From Anaerolineaceae bacterium (GTDB lineage Bacteria > Chloroflexota > Anaerolineae > Anaerolineales > Anaerolineaceae): DNA of 64,000 nt. Where the stretch lies: positions 1-64,000 of the forward strand of contig WOYY01000061.1 of assembly GCA_011620555.1 (NCBI GenBank). Direction: 5' to 3'. This document shows positions 35,002-43,162 of the stretch, piece by piece; the first letter of the stretch is position 1; every line of letters starts with the position of its first letter. Made by a program: the position numbers and the translations under genes. The notes below the pieces were generated by a model. The model did not search any database. It saw nothing but the letters and a program-made list of their open reading frames with translations, and had not been told where the DNA came from.

Positions 35002-35355
35002 ATGGACAAAATCATTATCAAGAACTTGAAGGTTGAAGGGCTGTTGGGGATCCACCAACAGGAGCAGGAGACCCCTCAACCCATCCGGATCAATGTTGTG
35101 ATGTCCGTGGATATTTCCGGCGCAGCCGCCCAAGATGACATCCACCAGACGGTCAACTATTCGACAATCGCCAAACAGATCGTCAGCCGGGTTGAATCAA
35201 CCCATTATTACACCATCGAAGCCCTGATCTCCTCCCTGGCAGACCTGATCCTGGAAAACGAAAGGGTCCGGAAGGTCTGGCTGCGGGTCGAGAAGACCGA
35301 AGCGGTCACCATGGCCGACGCGGTCGGCGTTGAGATCACCCGCAAGCGGGATTAG
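35002..35355 (+). CDS. folB: Dihydroneopterin aldolase
   Basis: A 117-residue enzyme that cleaves 7,8-dihydroneopterin to 6-hydroxymethyl-7,8-dihydropterin and glycolaldehyde. Family pattern: V-E-G-L-L-G-I-H at the N terminus, the long I-R-I-N-V-V-M strand, D-D-I-H-Q-T-V-N-Y-S, the pterin-binding Glu in Y-Y-T-I-E-A-L and the catalytic Lys region V-E-K-T-E-A near the C terminus. An AGGA site lies upstream of the ATG. It converges on folE with six bases between the stops. Confidence 0.93.
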   Translation: MDKIIIKNLKVEGLLGIHQQEQETPQPIRINVVMSVDISGAAAQDDIHQTVNYSTIAKQIVSRVESTHYYTIEALISSLADLILENERVRKVWLRVEKTEAVTMADAVGVEITRKRD

Positions 35356-35361
35356 CCCCAC

Positions 35362-36000
35362 TCAAAAGTGTAAGCGCTCCGCCCCGCGGCTGATATTATC
35401 GAGGAATTCCATCCGGGTGGACATATCCTTACGGAATGCGCCCAGCATGGTGGAGGTCGTCATCCGGGCGTCGTGCTTTTTCACGCCTCGCAACATCATG
35501 CACATATGCAGGCCTTCAGCCACCACAGCCACGCCCTGCGGCTTGAGCACATAATCAATATACTCCGCAATTTGCCGCGTCATCCGCTCCTGCACCTGCA
35601 GGCGCTTGGCGAAAAGATCCACAATCCGGGGAATTTTGGAGAGGCCGATCACCTTATCCGATGGGATATAGGCCACATGGATCCGCCCGATGAAGGGCAG
35701 CATGTGGTGTTCACACATGCTGTAAAATTCGATATCCCGAACGATCACCATTTCATCATAGCCCACGTCAAAGACGGCCCCATTGACGAGTTCGCGCGGG
35801 TCCATCCGGTAACCGCCCAAAAGTTCCGCATAGGATTTGGCCACCCGATGCGGGGTTTTGAGCAGGCCCTCGCGGTCCACATCCTCGCCGATCGCTTCGA
35901 GAATATCCTTGACGGAATGTTCAATCGTATCAAGATCCATCTCCTGGTCGCAGAACAGATCAGCCTCTAAAGCCATGGGATCATTGCAATCATCAACCAT
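35362..36000 (-). CDS. folE: GTP cyclohydrolase I
   Basis: A 212-residue enzyme that opens GTP to 7,8-dihydroneopterin triphosphate, the first step of folate synthesis. Zinc ligands are the Cys and His in MCEHHMLPF and a later Cys in the M-C-M-M-L-R-G-V segment. [14 protein letters not shown] and the [12 protein letters not shown] segment are typical. It converges on folB, so two folate genes face each other. Confidence 0.95.
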   Translation of the reverse strand: MVDDCNDPMALEADLFCDQEMDLDTIEHSVKDILEAIGEDVDREGLLKTPHRVAKSYAELLGGYRMDPRELVNGAVFDVGYDEMVIVRDIEFYSMCEHHMLPFIGRIHVAYIPSDKVIGLSKIPRIVDLFAKRLQVQERMTRQIAEYIDYVLKPQGVAVVAEGLHMCMMLRGVKKHDARMTTSTMLGAFRKDMSTRMEFLDNISRGAERLHF

Positions 36001-36075
36001 TACAAACTCCTTGCTGTTAATTTATATTTAGGATTTATTTTATCATCTTTAGACCTCTAAAATACCAAATATAAA

Positions 36076-36103
36076 CAGCCTGTACAATGTTTTGTACAGG
36101 CTG
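36076..36103 (-). terminator. Terminator of hpf
   Basis: A perfect twelve-base stem (36076-36087 with 36092-36103) closes a TGTT loop. In the leftward direction a T-rich tail follows. It sits 23 bases past the hpf stop. Confidence 0.85.
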
Positions 36104-36125
36104 CATCGTCTCTCAAGTTTGAAGA

Positions 36126-36692
36126 TTAGCCGATTTCGGGAATGATGATCCCATAGGTGCCATCCCGCCGCCGGTAAAGGACGTTAAATTCACTGGTATT
36201 GGCATTGTAGAAGACAAAGAAATTCTCGTGTCCCAGGAGCTTCATCTGCTCCACGGCCTCAAGTTCATCCATGGGCGCCAGTGTAAAGCGTTTCCGCCGG
36301 ACGATCATCGGTTCTTCCTCCGGTTCCTCAGGTTCCGGAAAGTCCATCTCAATGACATCCGCAATCACCTGGCCATCTCCCCGGCCCCGGTCCCGTTTAC
36401 CTTTAAAGCGTCTGATCTGGCGGCGCATCTTATCAAGTGAGGCATCCACGGCCGCAAAGATGCTGTCGGAACGTTCCTCTGAACGCAGAATAAAACCTTT
36501 ACCCCGCAATGTGAGTTGGGCGACATATCGGTCTTCGGCGCTTCTGGCCGTTTTGGTGTGTGAAAGGTCAACGCGGCATTCATCCACTTCGTCCAGGAAT
36601 TTTTCAAGCTTTTCAACTTTCGTAAACACGTAGTCGTGCAGGCGGTCCGTCAACTCTAAATTCTTGGTGAAGATATCGATTTTGACTGTCAT
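36126..36692 (-). CDS. hpf: Ribosome hibernation-promoting factor, long form
   Basis: A 188-residue long-form HPF that dimerises ribosomes into inactive 100S particles. The N-terminal S30AE domain (about residues 1-105) has V-D-L-S-H-T-K and the basic K-M-R-R-Q-I-R-R-F-K-G-K helix. A linker rich in Glu and Pro (about 115-130) leads to the C-terminal dimerisation domain (130-188), with R-R-K-R-F and the closing Y-R-R-R-D-G-T-Y-G-I-I segment. ATG 36692 is five bases after GGAGG; the longer frame from 36704 starts inside that site. It lies 40 bases after comF. Confidence 0.94.
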   Translation of the reverse strand: MTVKIDIFTKNLELTDRLHDYVFTKVEKLEKFLDEVDECRVDLSHTKTARSAEDRYVAQLTLRGKGFILRSEERSDSIFAAVDASLDKMRRQIRRFKGKRDRGRGDGQVIADVIEMDFPEPEEPEEEPMIVRRKRFTLAPMDELEAVEQMKLLGHENFFVFYNANTSEFNVLYRRRDGTYGIIIPEIG

Positions 36693-36732
36693 TTTGTCCT
36701 CCATTTCAGATTAGGTAATCAGATTATTATAC

Positions 36733-37482
36733 TTATGGAGAGTCCGAAGGAATAGGGGCGTAGCCATGGATCGGCCTTGCAAGGGTCAAACAGTGAACCG
36801 CAGAAGCACCTCCTTCCAATAAGGCCTGGGTACATTCCCGCAACGTTGATCCCGTGGTGGTCACATCATCCACGAGCAGGACGCGCTTGCGGGCGACCAG
36901 ATCCGGGACAGCCTCAAAAGCGCCGAGGACGTTTACCCGGCGCTGGTCCGCGTTGAGTTCAACCTGAGACTGAGTATTCCGGGTCCGCTGCAACCCATAA
37001 GCGGTGTAGGGTAAGCCAAGAGTTAGAGCAACAGGGCGGGCCAGCAGAGCCGCCTGGTTGTACCCCCGTTCCGTCTGCCGGATGGGGCTGAGAGGGACGG
37101 GCATCACAAGATCGAGGTTCCACCCCGATTTCAAGACCAATTCAGCCACCGGGTCTGCAAAATAATCGCCCAGGGCCTGGTTCCGGTGATATTTCAGGGA
37201 ATGAACGCATGCCCGGATGACCCCCTCGTAACGGGCCAGGCTCCGCAGCGCGGTGAAGGCCGGCTCTTCCGCCTGACAGGCCTCGCACAGGTCCCTTTGC
37301 CCGTCCAGCGGCAGGCCGCAATGCCGGCAAACGGAACCCGTGATGAATTTAATTTCCTTTTGGCAGTTAAAACATAAGCGATAACCCGGCTCGCCGCATC
37401 CGGCACAGGTGGGCGGGTACATCCAATCCAACGCCGTCCAAAACCCCCGATACAAGACCTGTGCAATTCGGAAATTCAACAA
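36733..37482 (-). CDS. ComF-like phosphoribosyltransferase-fold protein
   Basis: A 249-residue member of the ComF family linked to DNA uptake in naturally competent bacteria. The N-terminal zinc-finger region has three Cys pairs (C-A-G-C, C-F-N-C and C-R-H-C) plus a fourth C-E-A-C. The C-terminal phosphoribosyltransferase domain carries the PRPP loop VLLVDDVTTTGST. The start is uncertain: TTG 37482 is followed by a second TTG, with only AAAGG upstream. It lies between the prepilin-like peptide gene and hpf, all leftward. Confidence 0.85.
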   Translation of the reverse strand: MLNFRIAQVLYRGFWTALDWMYPPTCAGCGEPGYRLCFNCQKEIKFITGSVCRHCGLPLDGQRDLCEACQAEEPAFTALRSLARYEGVIRACVHSLKYHRNQALGDYFADPVAELVLKSGWNLDLVMPVPLSPIRQTERGYNQAALLARPVALTLGLPYTAYGLQRTRNTQSQVELNADQRRVNVLGAFEAVPDLVARKRVLLVDDVTTTGSTLRECTQALLEGGASAVHCLTLARPIHGYAPIPSDSP

Positions 37483-37516
37483 AGGTTATCGCCTTTTGAT
37501 GAAACTCTTTCGTTTG

Positions 37517-37669
37517 CTACTGTTGTATTGATTGTAACATTGATTCCCAAAGCATCAATAGTGCCGGTTCAAGCAACAGATAAGCCGTCACCAGAACCAG
37601 TCCAACCAGGATGACGATCAGGATCCATTCAATAACGCTTAAACCCCGATTCTCTCTCAGTTTAGCCAT
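37517..37669 (-). CDS. Flp/prepilin-like small membrane peptide, 50 aa
   Basis: A 50-residue peptide with a short basic leader (residues 1-9) ending in Gly, then a G-L-S-V-I-E-W junction and about 20 hydrophobic residues. A Gly before the hydrophobic stretch and a Glu five residues after the cleavage point is the prepilin-peptidase signature of type IV and Flp pilins. The length is close to Flp pilins. ATG 37669 lies four bases after GGAGG; the upstream in-frame start at 37708 lacks a site. No other pilus genes are nearby, but comF follows after 34 bases. Confidence 0.65.
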   Translation of the reverse strand: MAKLRENRGLSVIEWILIVILVGLVLVTAYLLLEPALLMLWESMLQSIQQ

Positions 37670-37766
37670 GGAACCTCCAGACTTTAATTTGCGCTCATTA
37701 TAATACAAGCCAAATCTAACCTATAATAAGATTACTGCAAGTCTGGCGGATTCCTGAGATTATCTA

Positions 37767-37795
37767 TTGCTAAGCTATTTTGAAATTTGTATAAT
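37767..37795 (+). promoter_or_regulatory. Promoter of the helical protein/SPFH pair
   Basis: TTGCTA (37767-37772) and TATAAT (37790-37795) are separated by 17 bases, 64 bases before the start at 37859. Confidence 0.72.
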
Positions 37796-37858
37796 AATAT
37801 CGAAAGTAAATAAGGGAAAAAAACCAAAATTTATCCGAATACCCTAATTGGAGGAACG

Positions 37859-38383
37859 ATGAGTGATATATATGAAAAAGTATCCGGTGAACAGGATTTC
37901 ATCAAGAAAATTCTGGCGAAGATCCCCGGCTTCAAAGGCTATATCGAACGCGGCGACCGCCGGATGTCCGATAAATTGCTTCGGGAACAGGTGACCCTCG
38001 AATTTGAAACCCTCTATGGCCGGATCTCCGGGCTTCAGCGTGACTTAATCAGCCAGGGCGGTCTCGAATATGTTGATGACCTGGAAGCCGCGGTGATCAA
38101 GCTCCGCCAGTTCATTGACCGCGTGAAAACCGCATCCTACGGCTACAGCGGGATCTTTGATGCCCTCAAGATCAAAGAGGACAAGCTGGCCCAGATCTAT
38201 GAATATGATGCCGCTCTGCTGGGCCTCTCTGACGAAGTCAGCTCGGCTGTTGACAACGTCGAGACCTCAATCGGCACCGATGGCCTGGATGCCGCCATTC
38301 GGCACCTCGTCACCGTCAGCCAGCAGTGCGTTGATGCTTTCAACAAGCGCTCTGACGTGATGAAAGATATCGCGGCAGAGTAA
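37859..38383 (+). CDS. Conserved helical protein of unknown function, SPFH partner
   Basis: A 174-residue soluble protein that is almost entirely predicted helix, with heptad-like spacing in residues 45-90 and 110-165 suggesting a coiled coil. It has no signal peptide or membrane segment and no motif that I recognise. GGAGG lies just upstream of the ATG. The SPFH gene follows after 52 bases, so the two are probably co-transcribed and the protein may associate with that scaffold. Confidence 0.72.
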   Translation: MSDIYEKVSGEQDFIKKILAKIPGFKGYIERGDRRMSDKLLREQVTLEFETLYGRISGLQRDLISQGGLEYVDDLEAAVIKLRQFIDRVKTASYGYSGIFDALKIKEDKLAQIYEYDAALLGLSDEVSSAVDNVETSIGTDGLDAAIRHLVTVSQQCVDAFNKRSDVMKDIAAE

Positions 38384-38435
38384 TGGCCCGGATATCATTG
38401 TTGTCATTGAATAATAGAAAACGGAGTAAATAATT

Positions 38436-39488
38436 ATGGCTAGAATTTTTGATGTTGTTGAATACCCGAAGGAGATGACGGACGAGATCGTCCACCGATT
38501 CCCCGAGAGTGGTCCTGCAGATCTGCGGATCGGCTCACAAGTCATTGTCCGAGAATCACAGAACGTTGTTTTCATGCGGGATGGACGCGCGTTGGATGTA
38601 TTCGGCCCCGGCCGGCACACCATCACAACCGCCAACGTTCCCCTCCTGGTTGATTTTGTCAGCAAAGCCTTTAGCGATCGGACCCCCTTCACGGCTGAGG
38701 TCTTCTATGTCTCCATGAAGGAATTCGCCGATCGCAAATGGGGCACCCCCCAACCAATCATCGTCCGCAACCCCGGCATGGGCCTGGGCGTCGCCCTGCT
38801 GCAGGGCTTCGGCACTTACAGCTTCAAAATTGCCGATCCCCAGCAATTTGTCACCCAGATCGTCGGGGCACAGGGTTACTATCGCACCAGCGACATTGAA
38901 AATCGCCTGCGCACGATGCTGCTCTCGAAGCTGCAGGACCTCCTCGGCGAGACCGCCGCTACCAAGAGCGTGCTCGACCTGATCGGCCTGACCGATGAGC
39001 TTTCCTCCGGTGTCCGGGCAAAAACTCAGGATGACTTCAAGGCCATCGGCCTGCAGCTGATCTCATTCTATATCGGCAACCTGAAACCCTCCGACAAATC
39101 CGCCGAAGAACTGCGGGCGATGGGGATGCTCGATATGCAGACCTACACCCAACTGCAGGCTGCGGATGCGATGCGGGATGCCGCCCAGAACCCCAGTGGC
39201 GGGGCCGGCCTCACCGCTGGGATCGGCGCCGGGATGGGCATTGGTAATGTCCTTGGCTCCACGCTCAACAGCCAGCTGCAGGGCGGCCAGAACGCTGGCC
39301 AGGCAGCAGGCGCCGCAGCCGGTTCCGTGATGCCCGATGTAATGACTCCCGCCGAAGCGGCCACCTTCCTGAAGGTCTCCGCTGAGGACGTGGTCGCCGC
39401 AATCGAAGCCGGTGATCTCAAAGCCCGCAAGATCGGCAGCGCCTACCGCATCAGCAAGGATGCCCTCAACGATTTCCTGAAAGGCTGA
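38436..39488 (+). CDS. SPFH-domain protein with C-terminal excisionase-type HTH
   Basis: A 350-residue protein. Residues 1-240 match the SPFH group sometimes annotated as virion core-like or YdjI: an early P-E-S-G-P-A-D-L-R-I-G-S region, V-F-G-P-G-R-H-T-I-T-T, and then the long amphipathic helices of the band-7 fold. A Gly/Ala-rich low-complexity linker (about 250-295) follows. Residues 300-350 look like an excisionase/MerR-type DNA-binding domain: M-T-P-A-E-A-A-T-F-L-K-V-S, then D-V-V-A-A-I-E-A-G-D-L-K-A-R-K-I-G and Y-R-I-S-K-D-A-L-N-D-F-L. There is no transmembrane anchor. The HTH may bind DNA or may be used for protein contact. It ends in a clear terminator. Confidence 0.8.
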   Translation: MARIFDVVEYPKEMTDEIVHRFPESGPADLRIGSQVIVRESQNVVFMRDGRALDVFGPGRHTITTANVPLLVDFVSKAFSDRTPFTAEVFYVSMKEFADRKWGTPQPIIVRNPGMGLGVALLQGFGTYSFKIADPQQFVTQIVGAQGYYRTSDIENRLRTMLLSKLQDLLGETAATKSVLDLIGLTDELSSGVRAKTQDDFKAIGLQLISFYIGNLKPSDKSAEELRAMGMLDMQTYTQLQAADAMRDAAQNPSGGAGLTAGIGAGMGIGNVLGSTLNSQLQGGQNAGQAAGAAAGSVMPDVMTPAEAATFLKVSAEDVVAAIEAGDLKARKIGSAYRISKDALNDFLKG

Positions 39489-39510
39489 TCCCTTTCCAGC
39501 TAAAAAACCA

Positions 39511-39543
39511 AAGGTGCTTGAAAAGTTCAGGCACCTTTTTTTG
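39511..39543 (+). terminator. Terminator after the SPFH gene
   Basis: AAGGTGC and GCACCTT arms with an inner TGAA/TTCA extension form an imperfect stem of about 11 pairs, followed by seven T (39537-39543). Confidence 0.85.
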
Positions 39544-39594
39544 TTAATTCCAACCCTTTTTTGCAAGACCTTAACCTTTCACAGATGGGCCTCA

Positions 39595-39603
39595 TGGTAT
39601 AAT
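39595..39603 (+). promoter_or_regulatory. Extended -10 promoter of sucCD
   Basis: TGG immediately before TATAAT gives an extended -10 element, which explains the absence of a good -35. It lies 33 bases before the sucC start. Confidence 0.65.
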
Positions 39604-39635
39604 TAGTTTAACAAAATATTAACAACGAGAGTGAT

Positions 39636-40775
39636 ATGAGGCTCCACGAATACCAATCCAAAGAAGTTTTTGCCCACCATCAGATACCCATACCAAAAGG
39701 ACGTTTGGCTTCCACACCCGAGGAAGCCAAATTGATTGCAGAGGAACTTAACGGGACAGTCGTACTCAAAGCTCAGGTTCTCGTCGGCGGCCGGGGGAAA
39801 GCAGGCGGCGTCAGACTGGTCAATTCTCCAAAGGAAGCGGAAGAGGAAGCTTCAAAGCTCCTCGGCAACCGGGTTAAAGATATCCCGGTCAGACGCTTGC
39901 TGGTGGAAGAAGGCGTCCACATTCAACAGGAGATCTACCTGGGGATGACAGTGGACCGCGAGCGCGGTGAGACCATGCTGATCGCCAGTGCGGAAGGCGG
40001 CATCGAAATTGAAGAGGTCGCCCGGGTCTCCCCGGAAAGAATCATCAAGGTTGGCATCAACCCCCTGCTGGGATTGCGGGATTTCCAAATCCGCAACCTG
40101 GCAACGGAAATTGAAATTCCCCGGCCGTTATGGCGAGCCTTCATCACCATCTGCCACAATCTCTACGAAGCCTATCAGGAGCTGGATGCCACGTTGGTCG
40201 AGGTGAACCCCCTGGTGATCACGACCGATGAACGCATCATCGCCCTGGATGGCAAGATCATCGTGGACGACAACGCCCTGTTCCGCCATCCAGACCTCGT
40301 CGATAAGCGGGATATCTCGGCCGAGGCCACGGAAGAGACTGAAGCCCGCAAATTCGGCCTATCCTATATCAAGTTGGATGGCAACATCGGCTGCCTGGTC
40401 AATGGCGCGGGCCTGGCGATGGCTTCGATGGACATCATCCACCATAAGGGCGGCCTGCCGGCAAACTTCCTGGATATCGGCGGCGGCGCCAGCGCCGAAA
40501 AGGTGGCCGCCGCGCTGCGCATCATCCTTTCGGATTCCCAGGTGGAGACTGTGCTGATCAATATTTTCGGCGGAATCACCCGCTGTGATGAAGTGGCGAA
40601 CGGCATCAAGCAAACGCTGGAAGAACTCAAACCTGATGTTCCCTTCGTGATCCGGCTGGTAGGCACCAATGAAGTTGAAGGACGAAAAATTCTGGCCGAG
40701 GCGAATCTGGTCACTGCCGAAAGCCTGCAGGAAGCGGCGGAAAAAGCGGTGAACCTGGCAAAGGAGGTGGCCTGA
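39636..40775 (+). CDS. sucC: Succinyl-CoA synthetase beta subunit (ADP-forming type)
   Basis: A 379-residue ATP-grasp protein, normal length for SucC. It begins L-H-E-Y-Q-S-K-E and has [14 protein letters not shown] for nucleotide binding, the E-V-N-P-L-V metal site, and the [14 protein letters not shown] and G-G-I-T-R-C-D-E segments of the CoA-ligase domain. With SucD it interconverts succinyl-CoA and succinate, coupled to ATP. The stop and the sucD start share one base (TGATG). No other citric acid cycle gene is nearby. Confidence 0.95.
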   Translation: MRLHEYQSKEVFAHHQIPIPKGRLASTPEEAKLIAEELNGTVVLKAQVLVGGRGKAGGVRLVNSPKEAEEEASKLLGNRVKDIPVRRLLVEEGVHIQQEIYLGMTVDRERGETMLIASAEGGIEIEEVARVSPERIIKVGINPLLGLRDFQIRNLATEIEIPRPLWRAFITICHNLYEAYQELDATLVEVNPLVITTDERIIALDGKIIVDDNALFRHPDLVDKRDISAEATEETEARKFGLSYIKLDGNIGCLVNGAGLAMASMDIIHHKGGLPANFLDIGGGASAEKVAAALRIILSDSQVETVLINIFGGITRCDEVANGIKQTLEELKPDVPFVIRLVGTNEVEGRKILAEANLVTAESLQEAAEKAVNLAKEVA

Positions 40776-41641
40776 TGAGCATCCTGATCAACGGGTCTAC
40801 CCGCCTGCTGGTTCAGGGCATCACCGGGCAGGAAGGCCTCTTCCACACCCGCCAGATGCTCGACTATGGCACCAATATCGTCGCGGGGGTCACGCCCGGC
40901 CGCGGTGGCGAATGGGTTTTGGATGGCAAGATCCCGGTCTTTGATTCAGTCCGCGCCGGGGTGGAAGTCACCGGCGCCACCGCCAGCGTGATCTTCGTCC
41001 CGGCCCGTTTCGCCGGAGATGCCATTCTGGAAGCCGCGGATGCCGGCCTGGAACTGATTGTGTGCATCACAGAAGGTATCCCGGTCAATGACATGCTGAC
41101 GGTCAAACAGGTGATCCGGGATAAAGATGTCTATCTGATCGGCCCAAATTCCCCTGGCCTGATCACCCCCGGCTCCGCCAAAGTCGGGATCATCCCCGGC
41201 TCCATCACGCAAAAAGGCAATGTCGGTGTGGTCTCGCGTTCCGGAACCCTTACTTATGAAGTGCTTTATGCCCTCAAACAGGCGGGCGTCGGGACGAGCA
41301 CCTGCGTCGGGATCGGCGGCGACCCCGTGATCGGCACCAATTTCAGCGAGATCCTCTCCCATTTCGAGGGAGATCCCCAAACGGATGTCGTGGTGATGAT
41401 CGGTGAGATTGGCGGCAACGAGGAAGAAAAGGCTGCGGCCTTCATTACGGATAACATGACCAAACCTGTGATCGGTTTTATCGCTGGCCAGGCCGCCCCG
41501 CCCGATAAACGGATGGGCCATGCCGGAGCGATCATTGAAGGCGGCGTAGGCACTGCCCAGGCCAAGATTGAAGCCTTGCAAAAGGCCGGCGTCCAGGTGG
41601 CGCACTACCCGGAAGAAATTCCAAACCTGATCAAACAATGA
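40775..41641 (+). CDS. sucD: Succinyl-CoA synthetase alpha subunit
   Basis: A 288-residue protein, the normal length of SucD. The CoA-binding N-terminal domain has [15 protein letters not shown], and G-V-T-P-G-R-G-G follows. The catalytic His that is phosphorylated lies in R-M-G-H-A-G-A-I near residue 249. N-S-P-G-L-I-T-P is the usual inter-domain motif. It is translationally coupled to sucC. Confidence 0.95.
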   Translation: MSILINGSTRLLVQGITGQEGLFHTRQMLDYGTNIVAGVTPGRGGEWVLDGKIPVFDSVRAGVEVTGATASVIFVPARFAGDAILEAADAGLELIVCITEGIPVNDMLTVKQVIRDKDVYLIGPNSPGLITPGSAKVGIIPGSITQKGNVGVVSRSGTLTYEVLYALKQAGVGTSTCVGIGGDPVIGTNFSEILSHFEGDPQTDVVVMIGEIGGNEEEKAAAFITDNMTKPVIGFIAGQAAPPDKRMGHAGAIIEGGVGTAQAKIEALQKAGVQVAHYPEEIPNLIKQ

Positions 41642-41673
41642 GCTGTAAAATCCAATCAATTGCACTTTAACCA

Positions 41674-41700
41674 ATAGAACTCCCGAATTGGGAGTTCTAT
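41674..41700. terminator. Hairpin after sucD
   Basis: An eleven-base perfect stem (41674-41684 with 41690-41700) has a GAATT loop; the tail GTTTTC is only weakly U-rich. It lies 33 bases after sucD. A second hairpin (41726-41748, eight pairs) follows in the same 148-base gap, closer to the convergent acyl carrier protein gene. Confidence 0.6.
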
Positions 41701-41789
41701 GTTTTCGACTTCATTGCTAGTTGTAGGGATTGACCAGAAGTCAATCCCGAGCGGCCTTATATAACCGGGATAAAATCAGAAGACTAATT

Positions 41790-42023
41790 TTACTTATGGG
41801 CATCAATATAAGACACGGCATCCTGAACGGACTTGATGTCGCGGGCATCTTCATCTGAAATGGTGATATCAAATTTCTCGCAAAACCCATCGATCAGGAA
41901 GAACTGGTCCATTGAATCGGCTTTCAAATCTTCAATGAAACGAGTTTCCGGGGTAATATTAGCATCATCAATCTTTAACACATCAATGATGACTTCTTTG
42001 ACTTCTGATAATGTATCGGACAT
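41790..42023 (-). CDS. acpP: Acyl carrier protein
   Basis: A 77-residue acidic four-helix protein that carries acyl chains on phosphopantetheine. The attachment Ser is in A-D-S-M-D (canonical D-S-L-D), preceded by E-T-R-F-I-E-D-L-K. The second half differs from housekeeping ACPs (Q-F-F-L-I-D-G-F-C-E-K-F), so it could be a specialised carrier, though no synthase genes are adjacent. It diverges from the isopentenyl-diphosphate isomerase gene. GGAGGCG lies upstream of the start. Confidence 0.88.
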   Translation of the reverse strand: MSDTLSEVKEVIIDVLKIDDANITPETRFIEDLKADSMDQFFLIDGFCEKFDITISDEDARDIKSVQDAVSYIDAHK

Positions 42024-42123
42024 AACGCCTCCTCTAACTCAAGATGATCTACACAAATTCTAACCTGCCTTGGCAAACTGTCAAGCCCACAGGCCAAATT
42101 TCTGAGATGATAAACACAGGATC

Positions 42124-43155
42124 ATGAAAAAAGATACTCAAATCGACAACAGAAAATCCGAGCATATCCGGATCAATCTTGAAGAAGATGTCCAATCGGG
42201 CCTGACGACCGGGCTGGAACACTACAGCCTGATCCATCAAGCCCTGCCCGAATTGAACCTGGCTGAGGTTGACCTCAGCCAAATCCTCTTTGGCAAGCAG
42301 CAGAAGGTCCCTGTGTTGATCTCCTCCATGACCGGTGGAACGGAAAGCGCGGCTCGGATCAATCAGAACCTGGCCAGGGCTGCCCAGGAAGTGGGCCTGG
42401 CGATGGGCGTAGGTTCCCAGCGGGCGGCAATCCAGGACCCGGAGCTTGCCCCTACCTTCCAGATCAGAAAGTTTGCCCCGGATATCCTCCTCTTCGCCAA
42501 TCTGGGCGCCGTGCAATTCAACTACGGCTATGGCCTGGAGGAGTGCCGCAGAGCGGTGGATATGATTGAAGCCGATGCCCTGATCCTACACCTGAACCCC
42601 TTGCAGGAAGCCCTGCAGCCCGAAGGCGACCATGAGTTTTCCAACCTTGCGGAAAAGATCGGCGCCATCACCAGGAAGCTCACCTTGCCGGTGATCGTCA
42701 AAGAGGTCGGATGGGGCATCTCCAAAGAAGCTGCCCGGCGGCTCATAGAAGCAGGCGTGGCAGCGATTGACGTGGCGGGCGCAGGGGGCACCTCCTGGTC
42801 GCAGGTGGAAATGCACCGGATCAAGGACCCCTACCGCGCTCAGACGGCGGCCGCGTTCATAGATTGGGGGATTCCAACAGCTCAGTCCATCCTGAATGTC
42901 CGCGGTGAAAGCGAAACCCTGCCCCTCTTTGCCTCGGGCGGCCTGAAAAATGGGATCGAGATCGTCAAATGCCTCGCTTTGGGGGCGAATCTTGGCGGCA
43001 TGGCCGGCCTATTCCTGAAAGCGGCAAACGATTCGGAGGAAGCGGCCATCCAAACCATGCGGATGATCGTGGATCAGGTCCGGATTGCCATGTTTGCAGC
43101 AGGTGCAAAGTCACTCTCAGACCTCATTTCATCCAAGCTCTCCTCAAAAGAGTGA
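42124..43155 (+). CDS. fni: Type II isopentenyl-diphosphate delta-isomerase
   Basis: A 343-residue FMN- and NAD(P)H-dependent enzyme that interconverts IPP and DMAPP. The N-terminal R-K-S-E-H-I-R-I motif, the M-T-G-G loop, the G-S-Q-R-A-A strand, the L-H-L-N-P-L-Q-E segment with the conserved Gln, and the A-G-A-G-G-T-S-W phosphate-binding loop are all present. The polyprenyl synthase gene follows with a seven-base gap, so the two form an isoprenoid operon. Confidence 0.94.
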   Translation: MKKDTQIDNRKSEHIRINLEEDVQSGLTTGLEHYSLIHQALPELNLAEVDLSQILFGKQQKVPVLISSMTGGTESAARINQNLARAAQEVGLAMGVGSQRAAIQDPELAPTFQIRKFAPDILLFANLGAVQFNYGYGLEECRRAVDMIEADALILHLNPLQEALQPEGDHEFSNLAEKIGAITRKLTLPVIVKEVGWGISKEAARRLIEAGVAAIDVAGAGGTSWSQVEMHRIKDPYRAQTAAAFIDWGIPTAQSILNVRGESETLPLFASGGLKNGIEIVKCLALGANLGGMAGLFLKAANDSEEAAIQTMRMIVDQVRIAMFAAGAKSLSDLISSKLSSKE

Positions 43156-43162
43156 TCCCGGA

